Both the position numbers and the translations under genes were made by a program. The notes beneath the pieces were generated by a model. The model saw only the letters and a list, made by a program, of their open reading frames with translations, had not been told where the DNA came from and made no database searches. From NCBI GenBank assembly GCA_025345505.1, contig JANVCC010000130.1:11657710-11721709 (forward strand): 64,000 bases of DNA. Direction: 5' to 3'. Every line of letters begins with the position of its first letter. Positions within the stretch are counted from its first letter, which is position 1. The stretch is from Todiramphus chloris collaris. Lineage: Eukaryota; Chordata; Aves; Coraciiformes; Alcedinidae. Shown here piece by piece: positions 1 through 11,306 of the stretch.

Positions 1-576
1 AGTGTGGTCAGCAGGTCGAGGGATATTCTCCTCCCCCTCTACTCTGCCCTGGTGAGGCCCCACCTGGAATACTGTGTCCAGTTCTGGGCACCCCAGTTCA
101 GGAAAGACATAGAGCTACTGGAGAGAGTCCAGTGCAGGGCCACCAAGATTATTAAGGGAGTGGAGCATCTCCCTTATGAGGAGAGGCTGAGAGAGCTGGG
201 TCTCTTTAGCCTGGAGAAGAGGAGGCTGAGGGGGGATCTCATTAATGTCTATAAATATATAAAGGGTGAGTGTAGGGAGGATGGAGCCAGACTCTTCTCG
301 GTGTCATCCAATGTTAGGACAAGGGGCAATGGGAGTAAGTTGGAAAATAAGAGGTTTAGGATAAACATAAGAAAAAACTTTTTTATGGTAAGGGTGACAG
401 ACACTGGAACAGGCTGCCCGGGGGGGTTGTGGAGTCTCCTTCTCTGGAGGCATTCAAAACCTGCCTGGACATGTTCCTGTGTGACTTATTATAGGTGATC
501 CTGCTCTGGCATGGGGATTGGACTAGATAATCTTTCTTGGTCCCTTCCAACCCCTAACAATCTATGAATCTATGAA
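1..576 (+). mobile_element. CR1 LINE, 5'-truncated 3' end
   Basis: The C-terminal part of the CR1 ORF2 reverse transcriptase reads in one frame over about the first 390 bp ([20 protein letters not shown], then [14 protein letters not shown] and [15 protein letters not shown]). It is followed by the CR1 3' UTR and the terminal CTATGAATCTATGAA repeat near 560-576. The element is cut by the left window edge, so its true 5' extent is unknown. The frame breaks around 400, so the copy is inactive. Confidence 0.92.
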
Positions 577-3500
577 ACAAATCAAGGGAGGAGCCTGGAA
601 GGAATTTAAAACAATAAAAAAAGTTTCTGTCCCTGGAGTGGGGAGGATCTTACTTCAAGACTTGAAATGATGGATACTTGAGGAGGAAAGGGACAAAATA
701 GTTTGAATACTCAAAAGAGCTTTGTGCCTGTGGAGTTGTTAAAATGATGACTGCCCCATGGCTTGTGACACTTGCAACCCAGCTCAAAAGCACTAGAAAC
801 TGTGTTGCTAGGATCCCTCTAGTCAGAGACTAGAGAAAAGGCTTGGTTGCTGCGTGTGCCTCTGTCACTGCTGATTGGCATATTTCTAGGGAGAGAAGCA
901 TCAGCTCAAGCACAAAAGAAAGGAGTATGTCAATTACCAGTTAGCCAGACTGGAGGCCTTATTACTGTTTCCTTAGCTGTATTTGAAAGCCACAAGTTTT
1001 AAGAGTATCCCAGACTTTACTGGGTATCATCACCAGGAATGATGACAGCTGGGAGCACCCTGCTCCATGGTGGCAGCAGTTTTGAGCTATCGCTGTTGTC
1101 CAGGAGGGACCACTTATTGTTTCCCTTTAAAAAAGGGGATCAGAAGGCCACAGCAGGCAAGAATATGTATGGAGATAGCACTACAGAGGTACCTATAGAA
1201 GGAGAGAGAGCAGCTGTATCACAAATGAGGAGAAGCCAGGCAGGAGCCAAGAGATGTCAATGCTGAATTCCAGGAGGATGCAGCTGCTCAACATTTAAGG
1301 CTGTGCTAAGGTCAAGGAGAATAAGCTAAGAGAAAAGCTCATGGATTGCAGAAGATGACATCATTAGCTACCCCAGGCAGCTCCAGCGCTCTGGCTCTGC
1401 CACTGCCTGATTTAAAACCAGGTTGAGTTTATGCTCTCTATAAAAGAGGTGACATTTCGCCCCCTCCCTGCTTTCCTAAGAAGAGAAAGGGCTGCAAAAT
1501 GAGAATATGTTTGGGAAAGGGTAGGAATGTTCAGGGAGTATAAGTAGTGACAGCTAGCGAGGTGACAGGAGAGTAATGGAGGAGAAAAAATTTGGAATTG
1601 TGACAGTTGGTCAGGGAAGCTGGAGGGGGGTGGAAGGAGGGGAAAGTGGTGCAAAAGGAACAATTGCAAGGAATACCCCAAGGGATGTGAGAAGGAATAA
1701 ACAATATCCTGGGAGCAGTGAAAAGCAGCAGCAGGCAGAGAGTGACATCATTCAGATTAGACCAGTCTTACATTGGAAGGAAGCTGCTCATAATACATGT
1801 AGGTAAGCTGCAATCCTGTATGCATGAGCTTTTTCAATGATAAGAAAATGAGTAGCAAATTAATTAGGAATTGGGAGCACTGTTCAGATTGGCTGGCAAT
1901 CTACAAAGAAAAGCTGGTCAAGTGCCATGACTGCAAAGGAGCTTGGAGCTCAGAGTAGGCTTGGGAATTTGGGACTTAGGCTGAGCTAGATAAAACATTG
2001 CAAAAAATTTGGCTGGCAAAGCAATCTATCCTGAAACTGGCCTGTGTCACTGCAGCATCCCAGTGCTATTCAAGCTTGTAGCTTCATTTTCTCTGGATGC
2101 TGAGCTAAACAGGCAGAGGAATGTTTGCTTATCTTAAAGAAAAAGCTGATGTGAAGAGGATAAGGATGTTTGTCACTTCTAGTGCTGGGCTAAATCTGAA
2201 TTGTTGGTCTGGCCTCTCTCGGACAATGACTGATGTGGAAAGGGACAACTGTCTGAAAGGTGTGTCTACCTTCTGGGGTATTAACTAGCATGAATGATAG
2301 CAGCTGTACAAATGCAAGCAATTATTTTTATAAATTGAAAATGGGATGTTAAGCAGGATTTGCTTGGCCTGATCTGTGAAGGTCTAACTCAAAATGATGA
2401 GAGCAAACTGATCCTGGAAGATAAAAAAAGCCCAGATAAGTAGTGAAAAAGTTAATGCTGATGCCTTCTTCATCTGCTGAGACTCACAGCTGCCCTCACA
2501 TGCTCCAGTGCAGAGAACTGTTGCTTGTCTGTTTATGATCCCTGTATGCTTAGGCACTTCAAAGAAATCAAGCAGTAAATGTGGTTGTCTTGATGATTAA
2601 ATGTCATCCAGCTTGGATGAAAGATGAATGGCTGAACTGGGGCTCATCCAGTACATAACTGCTTATGATTAACCACAGCAGGGAGCACCTCACCAAAAAA
2701 GTGTCCGGACCTTGCTTCTGGCAGGTATAGATTAATCCCATGTGGATGGGTTAGAGATTGGTGTAAGTGCTGGGCCTTTCAGTCTCTTTAGTGATGGTAA
2801 ATCTGGGTATAGTTTTATTTTCCTATGGATTACTTGGTCCTATATTGAATGAAGTGGGGATGCTGGTCTTGCTTACCTTACTGTGACAGTGAGTTCTGCT
2901 ATTTAATCATATATTGAAAAGGTGTGTGTGTGTTGGGGGTAGTACTTTTCCTCTGCCAGCTTTGGATTTGCCATCTTCTAATGCCACTATCTATTTTCTT
3001 GACCCCGTCTGGGAGGACGGAAGCTCCCTAGTTACCATTTTTGTTATTTTATACGCTTACATAATTTTTCCTGCCTGAACAGGAGCTCAGAACCAAAAGG
3101 CGTGGCTGGAGTAGCCTTATCCAGCACCCTGTAATCATGAGCCACTGTGCTGTCAAGTCCAGACTGAGCTGCCAAAAATGTACTCACACATATTAGAGAT
3201 TGTGAAATATTTCTGTATGCAATACAACAGTTGTAGGACCTATGCAATTGCAGATCAAAAATCTCAGAGTAATATACTGTGGTGACAGTCCTGGGAGGAA
3301 TCAAGGGTATTGCTGATGTAATTTGGTATGTGTAGTGGTGAAGAGAATTTCCTTGGTAAAAGGGACCAGAAATCAGTCCAAAGTTTCCCCTCATGTTGCA
3401 GAGGGCAGTGTTTCTCTGAACCCTCCTCAGGTTCTGCAAAACCCATCACAACCGGAGGTGACTGATCTTGCCAAGTATCTGTGGCTTTCCTCCTCCTGGT

Positions 3501-3739
3501 CCTTTTGCAGCTGGATACCTTGCCTGATGGCACAGTGTGCTTGGCTGAGGAGCACTGAGCTGAGTTCAGGGACCCCCAGCTCCTTTGCATAGGGTGTTGC
3601 TGCTTGAAATCCTGCAAGATGACTTGGTGCAGCTTTATTGCTTGTTTTCTGAGATAATCACTTTGGTTTTATTGACACAGTGTTACTTAGCATTGTGTTG
3701 GTTATCTGCCTCCCTTGGTTAAGTCTCACTCCAGTACCC
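577..3739. other. Intronic sequence, nothing recognised
   Basis: Short open frames here lack splice context, codon structure or known domains. I see no RNA gene or clear repeat. A GT-rich stretch near 2921-2942 is a minor simple repeat. Confidence 0.5.
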
Positions 3740-4580
3740 AAGAGTCCTCTCTGGTCTTGAGAGGCTATTTTGATCTACCCAAAATAACCTGTATCCTCCA
3801 CAGATTCTGTGGTCCCCACCAAGAGCTCCCTTCCCACATCACTTACATATTATTCAAACCATCTGTACAGCACTTGCTTCCTTTACTCTGAACTAATGTC
3901 ATTCTGAATGTCTCTCATTGTGCTCTAAACACTTCCCTAAAATCTGGTGTCACTTCTGTGTCTCTTCACTGACTCCTCCTAGGACATTGTACTTAATTAC
4001 ATTGTGAACCCTATTACTTAAGGGCTCAGATATTGTCACTTCTTGAATAGTTTTGTGTTACTGAAAATGAAGTCAGGAATAGCTGCTTTTGCTTGTGGGT
4101 GCTCGAATTAGTTATTCCAAGAATTGTTTAAAGCACTGAGGAGCTGTTGTATTCTTTGTGCCAGCTTACAGGTGAATCCCCTCATCTTCATTTTCTTTAA
4201 ATTGTGCCACTGTTCCTTTCAAAACTGCACACTCAGCTGTCTTTACCTAGAGCCCTAATATTAAAAGTGCACCTTGGGATTATAAATGTATTACAATTCC
4301 TAGGGTTGTGAATTCATGCAGAGTTGATGGTATGAACTTCTGCACTTAGTTTTCTCCCTTAAGAGTTTTAAGGTTTCTGAGTTAACTCCACAGAGGTGTT
4401 TAAAAGACTGCATTATTCCTCCAACCCTTTGGCTTGAACCCACTTTTCTATATAACTTGCAGTCAGCTATTATAATAGCCCATTTGCTTTTTAGTATTCC
4501 ACCAAGTTTCTGTCATTCATAGTGTATTAGTCATCACCCATTGCCAGGATTTCTACTTCACCTTAAAGTCAGCTGCTTTT
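3740..4580 (-). mobile_element. Possible ancient CR1/L3-like LINE remnant
   Basis: The text resembles the complement of the endonuclease region of old amniote LINEs, with phrases such as a gttactgaaaatgaagtcagg block and spaced T-rich segments. It is heavily mutated and I could not align it codon by codon. It could be unrelated intron sequence. Confidence 0.28.
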
Positions 4581-6363
4581 GAGACGTTTAAAGCTAGGCT
4601 TGAAGGGGAGGGGGAGGAGTAAAAGGGGGGAAAAAAACCCCAACAAAAAAAAAGTAGTAGAAATGCTAATGGCAAACCTTCCTCACTTATTTAAGAGTCT
4701 GTGTAAGATGTGACTTGATCCATCTTTCCTGCTCCAGCATCCTCTGAAAATGTGTGAGTTGCTGAGGGAATGTGTTTTCTGGGCTTGGATTTGCTAACTA
4801 ACTGTTTTATGTTTCTATCTGCTGTAATGAACTCAAGCGAGTTGGAGTCAGGCCAGGTGAGAAAGGACCTTCAGTAATTCCCCTTACTTGACTCTTCTGT
4901 GGAAACCTGCTAGTGTAAGGAGCTGAGGTCTATAGGGCTTTGCTCTGTGTCCCTGTTAGCGTGATGTGCTGTGCTGGGACCAGGTGTGGAAAATGAGGGT
5001 GCAGTTTCCTGTCCCATTCCACAGCAGCTCCTTGTGACCTTCAGACTGGGCCTTCCCTGACGGGGATGGTGGGCACTACAAAGGCGACACGGCAAGGGAG
5101 GAAAACAGGATTAAGCATCTCTGGGTAATGGGATAGCTTCTTCTTGGGGGAGGGAGAGGGCAGGCACACACCATAGGCTGTGAGATTATGATGGTCCTTC
5201 ACTGTAGGGCTCTACAGGTAAGAGGCTGATGGGATCTCCCACAGATTAATCTGTTTAAACTGTTCTTCATGGGACAGATAATCTGTGTCAGCATACATGA
5301 GTTCAGACCCACTGATGAAAGCTCCTCTGCAGCCATCTGAGAGATGGATAAATAGGGCAGATACTGCCTGACATAATGGCTTTCAGCACTCTGTACCAGC
5401 CTTTGAAACTCAAAAAAAATAGGAGCTCAGTGGAAAAAGGGACCAAAGTTGGGTGTTGTGTCCGTATATGCATAGTGCCTCAGGTGCACACTGGGGACAA
5501 CATGTGAGTTCCCAGTGGTGCTTCTGGAGAACTTTGGCCTGGAACTGGTTTCAGTTGGAAAATGCTGACTCGATGAAATCAGCATAAATTTATTTTCAGC
5601 CCTTCATCCCGTGGAAATGATGTGCATGTTTTAATCAGCTCAGCGTGTTTCCTTTTGGCTTTCTATGGTAGCTTAAAAGTCAACATGGTAATGGGTGATA
5701 GTCAGAACCCTTAGGTCAAAACAATGTGCTTCAAACAAGTCAAAGCAAAATGTATTTTTTAATATACTGTTTCAGGCCACTGCAAATTAATCAGTCTTAT
5801 GGCACACGGCAGGACATTTGAGTTGTAACAGCCTATTAGGAATCCATGGCCTTAATGTCCAAACAAACACTCGATAAGGTTCAGTTTGTTTCTCCTTTTT
5901 AAAGGAGTTTAGTTTTGATAACGGCTGCAGGGCTGACAGCTCTGAAGAATGAGCCATAATGCATTTCTAGGACTTGCATCTTTAAAGTTTGATGTGTTCT
6001 GGCAACTCTTCCATTTCTGAAGCTATCTTTTTTTTTTTTTTTTCCCCTTTTTATCTCCCTTCAAAGCTTGTAACATTTCATAGGTAGACATGAACTACAT
6101 CCATCAAAGCACAAGTTTAGCTGCGAGGTGAATCGTGGGGTCTGCAATGCAGACCATGCGGTTTCCCACATGTTGCTGGCTCCAAGCCCATCTCTCGTGC
6201 AGGCTTGGGTGGTTTATACTGTTCAGGCTGCCTGTTAGGGTTTTGAGGAGAGGTAAGGATGAAGACTAGGAGGGAGAGTGGCTTTTCGACTCCTGTTCAA
6301 CACACCTATCCAAGACATTTGCTATGCTCTTGGTGATTTTTGGATAGAAGTCTGCTTGCAAGC
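4581..6363. other. Intronic sequence, nothing recognised
   Basis: Apart from a purine-rich patch at about 4600-4660 and a T18 tract near 6027-6044, I see no gene, RNA or repeat structure. Confidence 0.5.
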
Positions 6364-6938
6364 TGTCATTGTTTAACCCCAGGTAGCAACTGAGCACCAC
6401 GCATCTGCTCACTCACTCCCCTTGCTTCGGTAGGATGGGGAGGAGAGTGGAAAACAAGTAAAACTTGTGGGCTGAGGTAAGAACAGTTTAATAATTGAAA
6501 TAAGAATAAAATATAATATTAATTGTAATTAAAAGGAAGGTAACAAGAGTGAAATAAACACCAAGGAAGATGATTGATGCACAGTGCAATTGCTCACCAC
6601 CTGATGCCTGATGCTCAGCCAGCCCCTGAGCAGTAATCAGCACTTCCCGGCCAACTCCCCCCAGTTTATATACTGGGCATGATGTCATTACAGTATGGAA
6701 TATTTCTTTGGCCACTTTGGGTCAGCTGTCCTGGCTGTGTTCCCTCGCAGCTTCTTGTGCCCTTCCAGCCTTCTTGCTGGAAAGGCATGAGAAACTGAAA
6801 AAACTCTCACTTAGTTTAAACACTACTTAGCAACAAGTGAAAACACAAACATGTTATCAACATTATTCTCATACGGGATCCAAAGAATAGCACTGTACTA
6901 GGTAGAAAACTAACTGTATTCCAGCTGAAACCAGGACA
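6364..6938 (-). mobile_element. Solo LTR of an avian endogenous retrovirus
   Basis: A 575-bp unit begins TGTCATTGTTTAACCCC and ends CCAGCTGAAACCAGGACA, the complementary ends of a common avian ERV LTR family. On the minus strand it has the promoter core: a GGAATATT-like box complement, an ATGACATCAT CRE-like site near 6680-6689 and a TATATAAA box (complement of 6665-6672). No internal retroviral sequence adjoins it, so it is a solo LTR. The flanking 5-mers are CAAGC and AAAGT, so a target duplication is at best decayed. Confidence 0.82.
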
Positions 6939-8227
6939 AAAGTTTATGTTATCAGAACAGGGACAACCCTGTACCAAACAAGGCAAGGATGAGTCCCCAG
7001 GGGAGGGCTTCCCACTTGTTCTCATTTCCACTCCTCCAAGAATGCAAAAGGTGGGAGGATGAGTCACCTGCAGGGACAAACCTGAGTATGTCCAAGTCCT
7101 TGCCTTTTTGTTGGCCGCTGTTTCTCATAGAATGGGTGAGCAAGTGAGGGCCTATGTTTGGAACTAGACAGGACACAGGGCTGCTGCCTTCCCCCTCCAT
7201 CATGGCATGGAGGAAAGGGTGAGAAACAGGCCCAAGCATGTCAAGGGTCTGCATTGGGTATAAGCAAATATATATATCTCATCGGAGATCTCAGCAGCAT
7301 GAACTGGTTCCCATAAAGCAATGCCAGTACTGCCCCTACTTGGGTATATTTCCCAGTGCTGGTGCAGTGTGTGGGGCAGCTGGGGAGTACTAAAGCATGA
7401 GCTCCTTTCCAGGGCTGGGGCACTGAAGAAAGAGGTACAAGTAATGGAAATTGAAATGCAAATTCTTCTTCTGAGTGGAGAAAAGGCCCCCATAAATCAG
7501 GAGTGACAGGAACACAAAGACACCATCAGGATGCATTTGCACAATCAAGGGATGTTTCATATATCAGAGAGAACCAAGGCACAACCTCCTCTCCTGAAAT
7601 AAACCAAATCCATTTTTTTTTCTCATCAGTGAAGCAGTCACTGAAATTCCCTGTTTGAAGAGCAACAGAAAACAGAAAGGAGATTTGAGTTAAATTTTAC
7701 TCAGATGTGGCATGTTTTCTAATCCAGACAGAAAACCATTTGTTTTAAAGGGTCAGTGAAAAACAAACAATTCCTCCCTCTCTACACATCCAGCAGCATG
7801 AGAGGGTTCTGTGTTTTTGTTGTGCTTGTTTTTTTGTTTTTTGAATCTACATTTGATCATCTTCAAATTGCTGCTGAGAACCTTCATAAATAACCTTTCA
7901 TAATATAATTGTGTGGTCTAGAAACAGAGTAACCTCATGGAAAAAGAGAGAACAGAAGTGCTTGAATGGAAATACTGTCCACAGAAACCAGCAAAAGGAG
8001 CCTGACAGCATACAGAGCTTTTTTTCCTAGGCTTGAACCTATAACCACAACTAAACATTTCACCATAGGCCTTGGCAAGCTGGGGGTACTGTTATAGTAA
8101 GGGCCGGAAGTTTTAATCTGATATCAGAAGTTACAGAGCTGAATGACTGAATTGCAAGCCCTGACATGGATTTTAGCTTCTATCTTCATCATGCTGTCAC
8201 AAGCACCAAATCCATCCAGCTTTTTCT
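6939..8227. other. Intronic sequence, nothing recognised
   Basis: Unique-looking sequence between the solo LTR and the ERV. Only short T- and A-rich tracts are visible (for example near 7612-7622 and 7817-7842). Confidence 0.5.
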
Positions 8228-8231
8228 GTGG
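8228..8231. repeat. ERV target-site duplication, left copy (GTGG)
   Basis: GTGG directly precedes the left LTR end (taatgtgcag) and matches the GTGG at 14817-14820 beyond the right LTR. A 4-bp match alone is weak, but both copies sit exactly at the LTR ends. Confidence 0.6.
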
Positions 8232-8371
8232 TAATGTGCAGAAACAAACTCTACAACCCATGAAAAGTTATAAAGCAGGTATGTTTACTGTGCCAGGTGC
8301 AAGGGGGATCGCTCCTCCTAACTTGCACACTGAAGTGTCCAGAAAGCAGGTATTTATGACACTGAATCATG
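8232..8371 (-). mobile_element. Truncated 3' LTR of the ERV
   Basis: About 140 bp match the left part of the 14144 LTR: the segments starting at aactctacaaccca, at tgcaagggggatcgctcctc and at aagcaggtatttatgacact occur in both. Similarity stops after aatcatgca near 8371, where integrase-coding sequence begins. The 5' (U3) part of this LTR is therefore missing. Its outer end is degenerate (taatgtgcag against tgacgtgcag). Confidence 0.85.
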
Positions 8372-8890
8372 CAGGAATGATGTATCCAGGTGGGCTGTTC
8401 CTTTATTCTTGCCACCGTGTAGGTAGTTAGCAATACTTGAAAAGGTCCTTTCCACCTTGGTCCCAATGGATCTCCTCAATCTGAGGAGATTGTGTCTGGG
8501 ACCCCGAACCTTGGTACAATTTCCCATAATAAAACCTTCATTACTTCCCTGGCCTTATTAGTCCAGCAAGGGAATGCCTCTGGCCATCCTGAAAAGGTAT
8601 CAACAGAGTTAAAACTAATAAATACCAGAACCCCCCTTTTCTTAGGAGTTCCTAAAAGTCAAATTACCATTATTGTCCTGGGTAATTTCCTTTCCCTGTC
8701 TGTCCTAAGGGAGCTTTTGAGACTGTACGAGGATTATTTTGTAAACAGACTTCACACTGTTGTTACCTGCCTGATTGTAGTATATAAATTTTGAGCAACT
8801 ATGCATTGGTTCAGATACTTATGTAATGCCTCCGCCCCGCAATGTGTTTTCCTATGCTCTGCCAACAGCATCAGTGGTACTATTATTTTA
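8372..8890 (-). pseudogene. ERV integrase remnant with internal deletion
   Basis: On the minus strand, pieces of a gammaretroviral-type integrase follow in order: an N-terminal zinc-domain-like segment (about 8890-8700), part of the catalytic core around a DTFSGWPEAF segment (about 8650-8500), then a jump near 8475-8495 straight to the C-terminal GPRWKGPFQVLLTT segment (8466-8385). The stretch that should carry the rest of the D,D-35-E core is absent. Integrase would insert viral DNA into chromosomes; this copy cannot. The C-terminus runs into the truncated LTR. Confidence 0.8.
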
Positions 8891-9721
8891 CCTTGTGAAG
8901 TCTCTGCCCCATTTACCCTTTTCCATGTTCCCACCTAGATCCACAATTAACTTCTGATTTTCCTTTGAATACCTTGGCTCACAAACAATTTGTATTTTAC
9001 CATCTGGGATCAAGGATGGCACCTTCTCCTCACCAGCCCCAGCCACTCTTTTTGCCTCACAGTCTGCCATTGAGTTGCCCAGGTCTTGTGCAGTTGTTCC
9101 ATTCTGGTGAGCTTTACAGTGCATAATGGCCACCTTCTCTGGTAACTGAACTGCTTCCAGGAGTTTAAGAATTTCTTTAGCATGCTTTATATGCTTTCCC
9201 TGGGTAGACAAAAGTCCCCTTTCCTTCCAGGTCGCTCCATGGGCATGTACTACCCCAAATGCATATTTAGAGTCCATCCAAATATTAATCCATTTTCCTT
9301 TTGCCAATTCCAGCACTTGAATTAAGGCTATTATTTCTGCCTTTTGTGCTGAGGTGTCTGGAGCGAGAACTCTGGACTCTATTACCTGATCTGTAGTGGT
9401 TACTGCATATCCTGCTTTGTGGGTGCCTTGTTGAACAAAGCTGGTTCTGTCCTTGTACCTGGAGTCTTCAGCATCTTCTAGCAGCTCCTCTTTTAAGTCC
9501 AGCCAGATAGAATATACCACCTCAATGGTCTCCAGGCAATCCTGTATCACTGGATCCCTGGGGGTCCCTCTGAGAAAAGATGCTGGATCGACAATGTTAG
9601 TAACCACTATCTCCACATCATCCTGCTCCACCAGAATGGCCTGGTGCCTAAGGAACTTCTGCAGTGATAACCAGTGTCCCCCCTTTGCCTCCAATACTGC
9701 AGATACAGTGTGGGAGACCAA
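8888..9721 (-). pseudogene. ERV pol: connection and RNase H domain
   Basis: This is the longest intact frame of the ERV, 277 codons. It contains the class I RNase H signatures TSAQKAEIIALIQVLELAKG, WMDSKYAFGVVHAHG and HCKAHQNG, including the acidic residues in AEIIAL and MDSKYA and the late His. RNase H degrades the RNA strand of the RNA-DNA hybrid during reverse transcription. The frame is open but is not connected in frame to an intact reverse transcriptase, so it is a fossil fragment. Confidence 0.88.
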
Positions 9722-10103
9722 TACTGTAATCCTCTGGCCCAGTGTGAACTTTCATGCTTCTTGGATATTAAGCACTACTGCAGCTACGGCTCTTAAACAA
9801 CTGGGCCATCCTTTATTAACTTCATCAAGTTGTTTAGAGAAATATGCCACTGCCCTTTGGTATGGTCACAGATTTTGGGCCAGAATTCACAAGGCTATTC
9901 CCTGTTTTTCATAAGAGAATAACCAGAAGGGTCTGGTGATGTCTGTCAACCCTAAAGCAGGAGCTCTCATCAGTTCTTTTTTCAACTGATTAAATGCTTG
10001 CTCAGCCTCCTCATCCCAAATGAGGCTCTTTGAATTAGTTTTTAAAAGTTCATAAAGTGGTTTTACCAAAAGTCCATAGTTGTATATCCACAAGCCGCAC
10101 CAT
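9722..10103 (-). pseudogene. ERV reverse transcriptase, C-terminal part left of the nested insertion
   Basis: The minus-strand frame at 10093-9887 has the thumb/connection motifs LWIYNYGLLVKPLYELLK and LIWDEEAEQAFNQLKKELM, typical of gamma-type pol. Sequence between 9886 and 9722 continues the connection domain with stops. It was contiguous with the part at 11307 onward before the palindromic element inserted. Confidence 0.85.
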
Positions 10104-10108
10104 CCTGT
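10104..10108. repeat. Target-site duplication of nested element, left (CCTGT)
   Basis: CCTGT abuts the TG start of the palindromic element and is identical to 11302-11306. Removing one copy plus the element restores continuity of the host pol reading frame. Confidence 0.88.
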
Positions 10109-11301
10109 TGTTGCGGTTTAGGATCAGGGCAGCCCCTTAAACCTATAACAGACGTTCTCTGTTAACCCCCCCTCCCTCCCCAGAGGGGAAGAGAAAGGGA
10201 ATAAGGGAGAGAGACTTAGCGATTAGAAAAGGAAACTAGAACAGCTTTAATGAAAAGGAAATTAATAATTATAAAAATGGAATATATACAAATATATACA
10301 AAACCAGTATCGAACCCAACCCCCCTGATGGTAATTACATCACCGTCACCACTGATGTTGTGCAGGCACCTGGGGAGTCCCAGACTGGGCCCCGCAGCAG
10401 ACGGGAGCTGTGTTGAGGAGCTGGATTCTGGTACCGGGTTCAGGAACACACAGATCAGATCAAAGGCAGAACGGACAGAGTCCTCCTTGGATTCTCCGAG
10501 GAAGGAACCGAAAGAGGACCCGAGCCAAGCCAAGCAAAAGCTGGCAAAGCAGTCCAAAAGGGGAGAGAAGAGCCCAGAGACCCTTCAGGTCCCTCAGCTC
10601 TGGACCAAATATGGCATATATGGGATGGAATCCTTTGCTGGTCAGTTTAGAGTCACCCGTCCTGTCCGCTCCTCCCTGAAGGTGCAGCCTTTCACTCTCT
10701 GCACCCCCCAGTGTGGTACACAGGACCCAGCAGTGGCCTTGGTCTGCATACCAATCCTTGGTAGTAACTCTAAACTGACCAGCGAGGCATTCCATCCCAT
10801 ATACACCATATTTGGTCTAGAGCTGAGGGACTCGAAGAGTCTCTGGGCTCTTCTCTCCCCTCGTGGACTGCTTTGCCAGCTTTTGCTTGGCTTGGCTCGG
10901 GTCTTCTTTCGGTTCCTTCTTCGGAGCACCCAAGGAGGACTGCCTTCGATCCGGTCTGCGTGTTCCTGAACCCAGTACCAGAATCCAGCTCCTGAACACA
11001 GCTCCCGTCTGCTGCGGGGGCCCAGTCTGGGATTTCCCAGGTGCCTGCACAGCATCAGTGGTGACGGTGATGTAATTACCATCAGGGGGGTTGGGTTCGA
11101 TACTGGTTTTGTATATATTTGTATATATTCCATTTTTATAATTATTAATTTCCTTTTCATTAAAGCTGTTCTAGTTTGCTTTTCTAATCGCTAAGTCTCT
11201 CTCCCTTATTCCCTTTCTCTTCCCCTCTGGGGAGGGAGGGGGTGTTAACAGAGAGCGTCTGTTATAGGTTTAAGGGGCTGCCCTGACCCTAAACTGCGAC
11301 A
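10109..11301. mobile_element. 1.2-kb nearly palindromic LTR-like element nested in ERV pol
   Basis: The element begins TGTTGCGGTTTAGG and ends CCCTAAACTGCGACA, and is flanked by a perfect CCTGT duplication. The left arm 10109-10656 and right arm 10764-11301 are inverted copies of each other, estimated above 90 percent identical by eye, around a central region of about 107 bp. Each arm, read outward, carries an ATTAAAGCTGTTCTAG block and then a purine/pyrimidine-rich stretch, like the 3' half of an LTR. It may be two LTRs joined head to head or one palindromic LTR family. The long open frames on both strands are near-mirror images of each other and are not considered coding. Confidence 0.85.
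10657..10763. other. Central spacer of the palindromic element
   Basis: This segment has no counterpart in the opposite arm. It contains a short ctgaaggtgcagcctttc stretch and no open frame or promoter that I can name. Confidence 0.7.
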
Positions 11302-11306
11302 CCTGT
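11302..11306. repeat. Target-site duplication of nested element, right (CCTGT)
   Basis: Identical to 10104-10108 and directly after the CA end of the element. Five bases fits ERV/LTR-type integration. Confidence 0.88.

Noticed and set aside
3044-3617. Overlapping open frames on both strands
   Set aside because: Overlapping frames on opposite strands without family features; likely chance.
10250-10969. 239-codon open frame on the + strand inside the palindrome, with a near-identical start on the minus strand at 11160
   Set aside because: The same protein start on both strands simply follows from the inverted arms. The product is low-complexity with no domain, and the element is LTR-like.
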